From NCBI GenBank assembly GCA_964451605.1, contig CAYVJA010000099.1, positions 1 through 6,842 on the forward strand: 6,842 nt of DNA, read 5' to 3'. The notes beneath the pieces were generated by a model. That model was not told where the DNA came from and did not search any database. It was given only the letters and a program-made list of their open reading frames with translations. The stretch is from JAQVSH01 sp964451605. Lineage in GTDB: Bacteria; Bacteroidota; Bacteroidia; Bacteroidales; UBA4181. Of the stretch, positions 4,401-6,842 are shown in pieces (positions within the stretch are counted from its first letter, which is position 1; every line of letters starts with the position of its first letter). The translations under genes were made by a program, and so were the position numbers.

Positions 4401-4970
4401 TTACAGATACATGCCCAATGAAAGGGTAAACACCCTGGCTTTGGTATTCACGGGAGCATCTTCGGCAGCGCCTGTTTTCTCAAAACCCCAGTCATAGCGA
4501 CCAGTCAGCTGAAACCTGTTCAGCACATCACAACCCACGCCCAGGCCCAGCCCGTAATCAAACTTTTTGTAATCAAAATCCTCAACAACATCCGACATTT
4601 CTACTTTTCCGTCAAGGGCATAACTAAGATACGGACCTCCGATAATAAACGGGGTAAGCGTTTTGGGAATGCTGACAAGATTGACACGAAGATTGACCGG
4701 AATATCAATATACTTCATTGACGTATTTTCAGTCCCCCTCTCCGAATAAAGCAATTCCGGCTGAAGGGCCAGTCCCGGCAGTTTAAACTGCGCAAAAACC
4801 CCGGCATTCCATCCTGTACTTGCATCAACCGTTCCAGGCCACCAACTTTGCACATTGACCGCCTTATAATCGCAAAAATTCAAGCCGGCCTTAATCCCAA
4901 ACCTCGTCTGGGCATTCACAGTACAGGTGGCCACCACCCAAACGAGCAATAAACATGTTTTTTTCATCAT
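4401..4970 (-). CDS. outer-membrane beta-barrel protein (PorT-like, OMP_b-brl_2)
   Basis: A 189-aa outer-membrane barrel protein of the porin-like/PorT type common in Bacteroidota. A Sec signal peptide, MMKKTCLLLVWVVATCTVNA, is followed by QTRFGIKAGLNF, the usual first strand of the family. Alternating beta strands follow: WNAGVFAQFKL (54-64), LALQPELLYSERG (67-79), YIDIPVNLRVNL (87-98), FIIGGPYLSYALDG (108-121), FDYGLGLGVGCDV (137-149), FQLTGRYDWGF (153-163) and the terminal FTLSLGMYL. The length and about eight strands fit a small single-chain barrel. Such proteins are structural or of unknown function in most cases. The two adjacent ATGs at 4970 and 4967 are both possible starts. It is divergent from the GH43 gene and has a good -7 element upstream. 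Confidence 0.85.
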   Translation of the reverse strand: MMKKTCLLLVWVVATCTVNAQTRFGIKAGLNFCDYKAVNVQSWWPGTVDASTGWNAGVFAQFKLPGLALQPELLYSERGTENTSMKYIDIPVNLRVNLVSIPKTLTPFIIGGPYLSYALDGKVEMSDVVEDFDYKKFDYGLGLGVGCDVLNRFQLTGRYDWGFEKTGAAEDAPVNTKARVFTLSLGMYL

Positions 4971-5034
4971 AGTAAGTTATTAATGCAAGTTCATCATAAG
5001 AGAGAAGCGGTTTATAAATACTCCTTATCCATTT

Positions 5035-5042
5035 CAAAGATA
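5035..5042 (-). promoter_or_regulatory. -7 promoter element for the barrel protein gene
   Basis: On the minus strand TATCTTTG is an exact TAnnTTTG match, the -7 box of the Bacteroidota primary sigma factor, 64 bp upstream of the barrel gene start. This would give a leader of roughly 55-60 nt. No clear TTTG -33 box stands at the usual spacing. Confidence 0.5.
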
Positions 5043-5141
5043 AGTGATGTTTGCTTTCATTTTTACTTGTAATTAAGCTACTTTTAAAAGTCCAAAGTAC
5101 TCATATATCAGAAAATCCTATTCAATTAACAACTAACAGGA

Positions 5142-6647
5142 ATGAAACCTCAATCTTGGATCGTTTATCTTCTCTTTACCTGCATGGGAATCTCTTCGGT
5201 CAGTGCAGGAGATCCTGTCATTGGAAAAACAGCCCGCTACTGTAATCCGCTGCCCATGATCACTGCACCCGGCGGCAATGCATCCGGCGATGTCACGGTG
5301 ATCCGGGAGAACGGCAGATACTACATGTTTTGCACGGGCGGCGGAGCCTGGATATCGGACGATATGTTAAACTGGACTTTTCAACGTGTTGCAAATGTTC
5401 CCGTAGCGCCGGATGTCTTTACATACAACGGCAGTTTCTATATGTGCGGTAACGACGGCCCGCTCTTCAAAGCCGACAATCCCCTGGGGCCCTATACCAG
5501 TCTGGGAGAATGGAAAAACACTCCAGACGTGGCCGGAGGATGGAACGGTGCATTTGATATGGAGATATACATCGACAACGACAACACCCCTTATCTCTAC
5601 TACTCCGGACGCGGAGTGAGCGGAATCTTTGTGGTGCCACTCGATCGCAATGATCTTACAAGATTCAACGGTCCCGTGAAACATCTTTTCGGGTTTAATC
5701 CGGATCACATTTGGGAACGCTATGGCGAAATGAACGAATATCCCGGCGTGGCATGGATTGAAGGCCCATGGGTTCAAAAGCATAACGGCATCTACTATTT
5801 GCAGTACTCTGCGTCAGGCACCCAATGGAAAACCTATGCTGAGGGATACTATACCTCGAAATCGCCCATGGGACCCTTTACCTATGCTCCTAACAACCCG
5901 CTGCTGCGCAAGACCGAGGGCCTTGTCACCGGAACCGCTCACGGCAGTATTGTAGAAGGCCCCGACGGAAATCTTTGGCAATTCTATACGATCGTTCTTT
6001 CGAACCCTCCCGGCGGACGGCGGATCGGAATGGACCGTATCGTTTTCGACAAGCAAGGGAACATGTCAGTACAGGTTACAGAGACCCCGCAATGGGCACC
6101 CGGAACCATCAGCGACCCTACCCAGGGAAACAGCGGTTCCATCCCGTTAACCATCAACAAATTTCGGGCAATGAATGCACTTTCAAAATGCTCTTCCGAA
6201 CAGTCGGGCCACGAAGCCGCCTACGCGGTAGACAACTCCAGCGGAACCTGGTGGCAGCCCGCCCCCACCGATTCCATGCCTTCACTAACCCTGGAACTCT
6301 CGCCGGCAACCCGTTTCGACGTAGTGCAACTATTTACCATCGACGGCGTCCGGCTGCTATTTAACAGCGGCAGAACGGGATTCGGCGGAGGCTCAACAGA
6401 TCCCTATCAATACAACATCGAAGTCTCCATGGATGGAAAGAGCTATACCACAGCACTTGACCAGACCCAAAACAAGATTTCACGGAATACCATCTATGAA
6501 GAAATCACGCCTGTAAAGTGCCGCTTTGTCCGGCTGACCCTCACAAACCGGCCGAACCCAACCCCTCCGGGCCTCATTGAATTCACCCTATTCGGCAAAC
6601 CCGCTGATTCGCTGCCTGCAGCAGTGCCGATTCCGGTAACAATGTAA
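5142..6647 (+). CDS. secreted GH43 glycosidase with C-terminal F5/8-type domain
   Basis: A 501-aa glycoside hydrolase, family 43 five-bladed propeller type. A signal peptide (1-22, cleaved after SSVSA) precedes the catalytic domain (about 32-325). Likely catalytic residues are Asp50 in GDVTVI (base), Asp139 in GAFDMEIYIDND (pKa modulator) and Glu207 in IEGPW (acid). His267 in TGTAHGSIVEGPDGNLW matches the His near the metal site of the propeller. Residues about 338-487 look like a discoidin/F5/8 type C galactose-binding domain: AYAVDNSSGTWWQP, PSLTLELSPATRFDVVQLF, YNIEVSMDGKSY and CRFVRLTLTN. GH43 enzymes cut arabinose-, xylose- or galactose-containing side chains; the substrate cannot be read from sequence alone. 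No lipobox, so periplasmic or secreted. No SusC/SusD genes are in view. The start follows AACTAACAGGA. Confidence 0.9.
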   Translation: MKPQSWIVYLLFTCMGISSVSAGDPVIGKTARYCNPLPMITAPGGNASGDVTVIRENGRYYMFCTGGGAWISDDMLNWTFQRVANVPVAPDVFTYNGSFYMCGNDGPLFKADNPLGPYTSLGEWKNTPDVAGGWNGAFDMEIYIDNDNTPYLYYSGRGVSGIFVVPLDRNDLTRFNGPVKHLFGFNPDHIWERYGEMNEYPGVAWIEGPWVQKHNGIYYLQYSASGTQWKTYAEGYYTSKSPMGPFTYAPNNPLLRKTEGLVTGTAHGSIVEGPDGNLWQFYTIVLSNPPGGRRIGMDRIVFDKQGNMSVQVTETPQWAPGTISDPTQGNSGSIPLTINKFRAMNALSKCSSEQSGHEAAYAVDNSSGTWWQPAPTDSMPSLTLELSPATRFDVVQLFTIDGVRLLFNSGRTGFGGGSTDPYQYNIEVSMDGKSYTTALDQTQNKISRNTIYEEITPVKCRFVRLTLTNRPNPTPPGLIEFTLFGKPADSLPAAVPIPVTM

Positions 6648-6656
6648 CGATAAATA

Positions 6657-6688
6657 CTCTAGTGCTCTAGTGCTCTAGTGCTCTGGTG
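6657..6688 (+). repeat. octamer tandem repeat CTCTAGTG x4
   Basis: Four consecutive units of CTCTAGTG, the last with A changed to G, start 9 bp after the GH43 stop codon. A diverged CTCAAGTG follows at about 6716-6723. It is a simple-sequence spacer with no coding content and may vary in copy number. Confidence 0.9.
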
Positions 6689-6692
6689 CTTC

Positions 6693-6710
6693 GAAGCGCG
6701 TGCGCGCTTC
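6693..6710. repeat. GC-rich hairpin after the GH43 gene
   Basis: GAAGCGCG (6693-6700) and CGCGCTTC (6703-6710) form a perfect 8-bp stem with a two-base TG spacing, which in practice closes as a slightly shorter stem. It lies 46 bp after the GH43 stop. No T-run follows, so it could help end or stabilise the transcript but is not a canonical terminator. Confidence 0.6.
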
Positions 6711-6763
6711 AAGAGCTCAAGTGCTGCGCTGGCGCGCGAAAAGATTGGGGTTGTAGAAAGTTG

Positions 6764-6822
6764 GCCGTTTGGATGAACTGCCTTTGAGACATTGGAGAAG
6801 TTAGGCGGGGCCCCATCGCTCT
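6764..6822 (+). repeat. 59-bp dispersed repeat, right copy
   Basis: A direct repeat of 4179-4237 (52/59 identical), again with GGGGCCCC near its 3' end (6807-6814). Past it the sequence diverges from the left copy (CAATGAACGC against GGTGCGCTTC), so the shared element ends at or near CATCGCTCT. Upstream of GCCGTTT the two copies share only weak similarity. Confidence 0.85.
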
Positions 6823-6842
6823 CAATGAACGCTAAAAAGAGG

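Noticed and set aside
5367..5783. 138-aa minus-strand open frame inside the GH43 gene
   Set aside because: It is wholly antisense to a well-supported GH43 catalytic domain, with no recognisable domain, and is best explained as a shadow of the real gene.
4179..6822. Minus-strand frame in the 59-bp repeats (SDGAPP..SNVS) as a small peptide gene
   Set aside because: The left copy meets a stop soon after and neither copy has a start codon or other coding support; treated as a non-coding repeat.
6825..6842. ATG reading MNAKKR at the right edge
   Set aside because: Six codons right after a repeat, with no promoter or family signal, are not enough to call a gene.

Overview
The window looks like a draft or metagenome-assembled scaffold from a member of the Bacteroidota, most likely Bacteroidales. 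The basis is a cluster of Bacteroidota-style lipoproteins, a PorT-like outer-membrane barrel, a secreted GH43 glycosidase with a C-terminal discoidin-like domain, a TAnnTTTG-type -7 element upstream of the barrel gene, and starts without a clear Shine-Dalgarno. Three runs of N (10, 79 and 52) interrupt it. One of them splits a gene and is clearly not true to length.

Layout. (1) Positions 1-2822, minus strand: an XRE-type regulator is followed by four tightly coupled lipoprotein genes, CsgG-like > unrecognised 110-aa lipoprotein > DUF4810 > GNA1162/DUF799. Successive genes overlap by 1-4 nt, and a further gene may begin at the left edge. A three-gene version of this cluster is known from Neisseria (the GNA1162 locus). 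The small extra lipoprotein and the adjacent XRE gene are the less familiar parts. (2) Positions 2942-3722, plus strand: an AAA-type ATPase of the COG1106/RloA-like kind. Its N-terminal Walker A half and its C-terminal tail are present and the middle is lost in an assembly gap. (3) Positions 3723-4400: no intact gene. This stretch holds a terminator-like hairpin, a decayed minus-strand coding remnant, dispersed repeats, a long inverted repeat and a gap. (4) Positions 4401-6647: a divergent pair, an outer-membrane barrel protein (minus) and a secreted GH43 enzyme (plus), sharing a 171-bp intergenic region. (5) Positions 6648-6842: tandem octamers, a GC-rich hairpin and a second copy of a 59-bp repeat.

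The most striking structure lies between the genes. A REP-like palindromic element of about 42 bp occurs four times (59-100, 2437-2478, about 2851-2885, 4109-4150). It punctuates the lipoprotein, regulator and ATPase block and comes with two alternative loops. A different 59-bp element occurs as two direct copies (4179-4237 and 6764-6822), 52/59 identical, bracketing the barrel + GH43 pair. The window therefore reads as two gene modules, each bounded by its own repeat family.

Functionally, the lipoprotein set probably forms an outer-membrane-associated periplasmic complex around a CsgG-like protein. The barrel/GH43 pair suggests envelope and polysaccharide-processing functions, with no SusC/SusD pair in view. 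The ATPase could be a defence-type gene, but no partner is visible.
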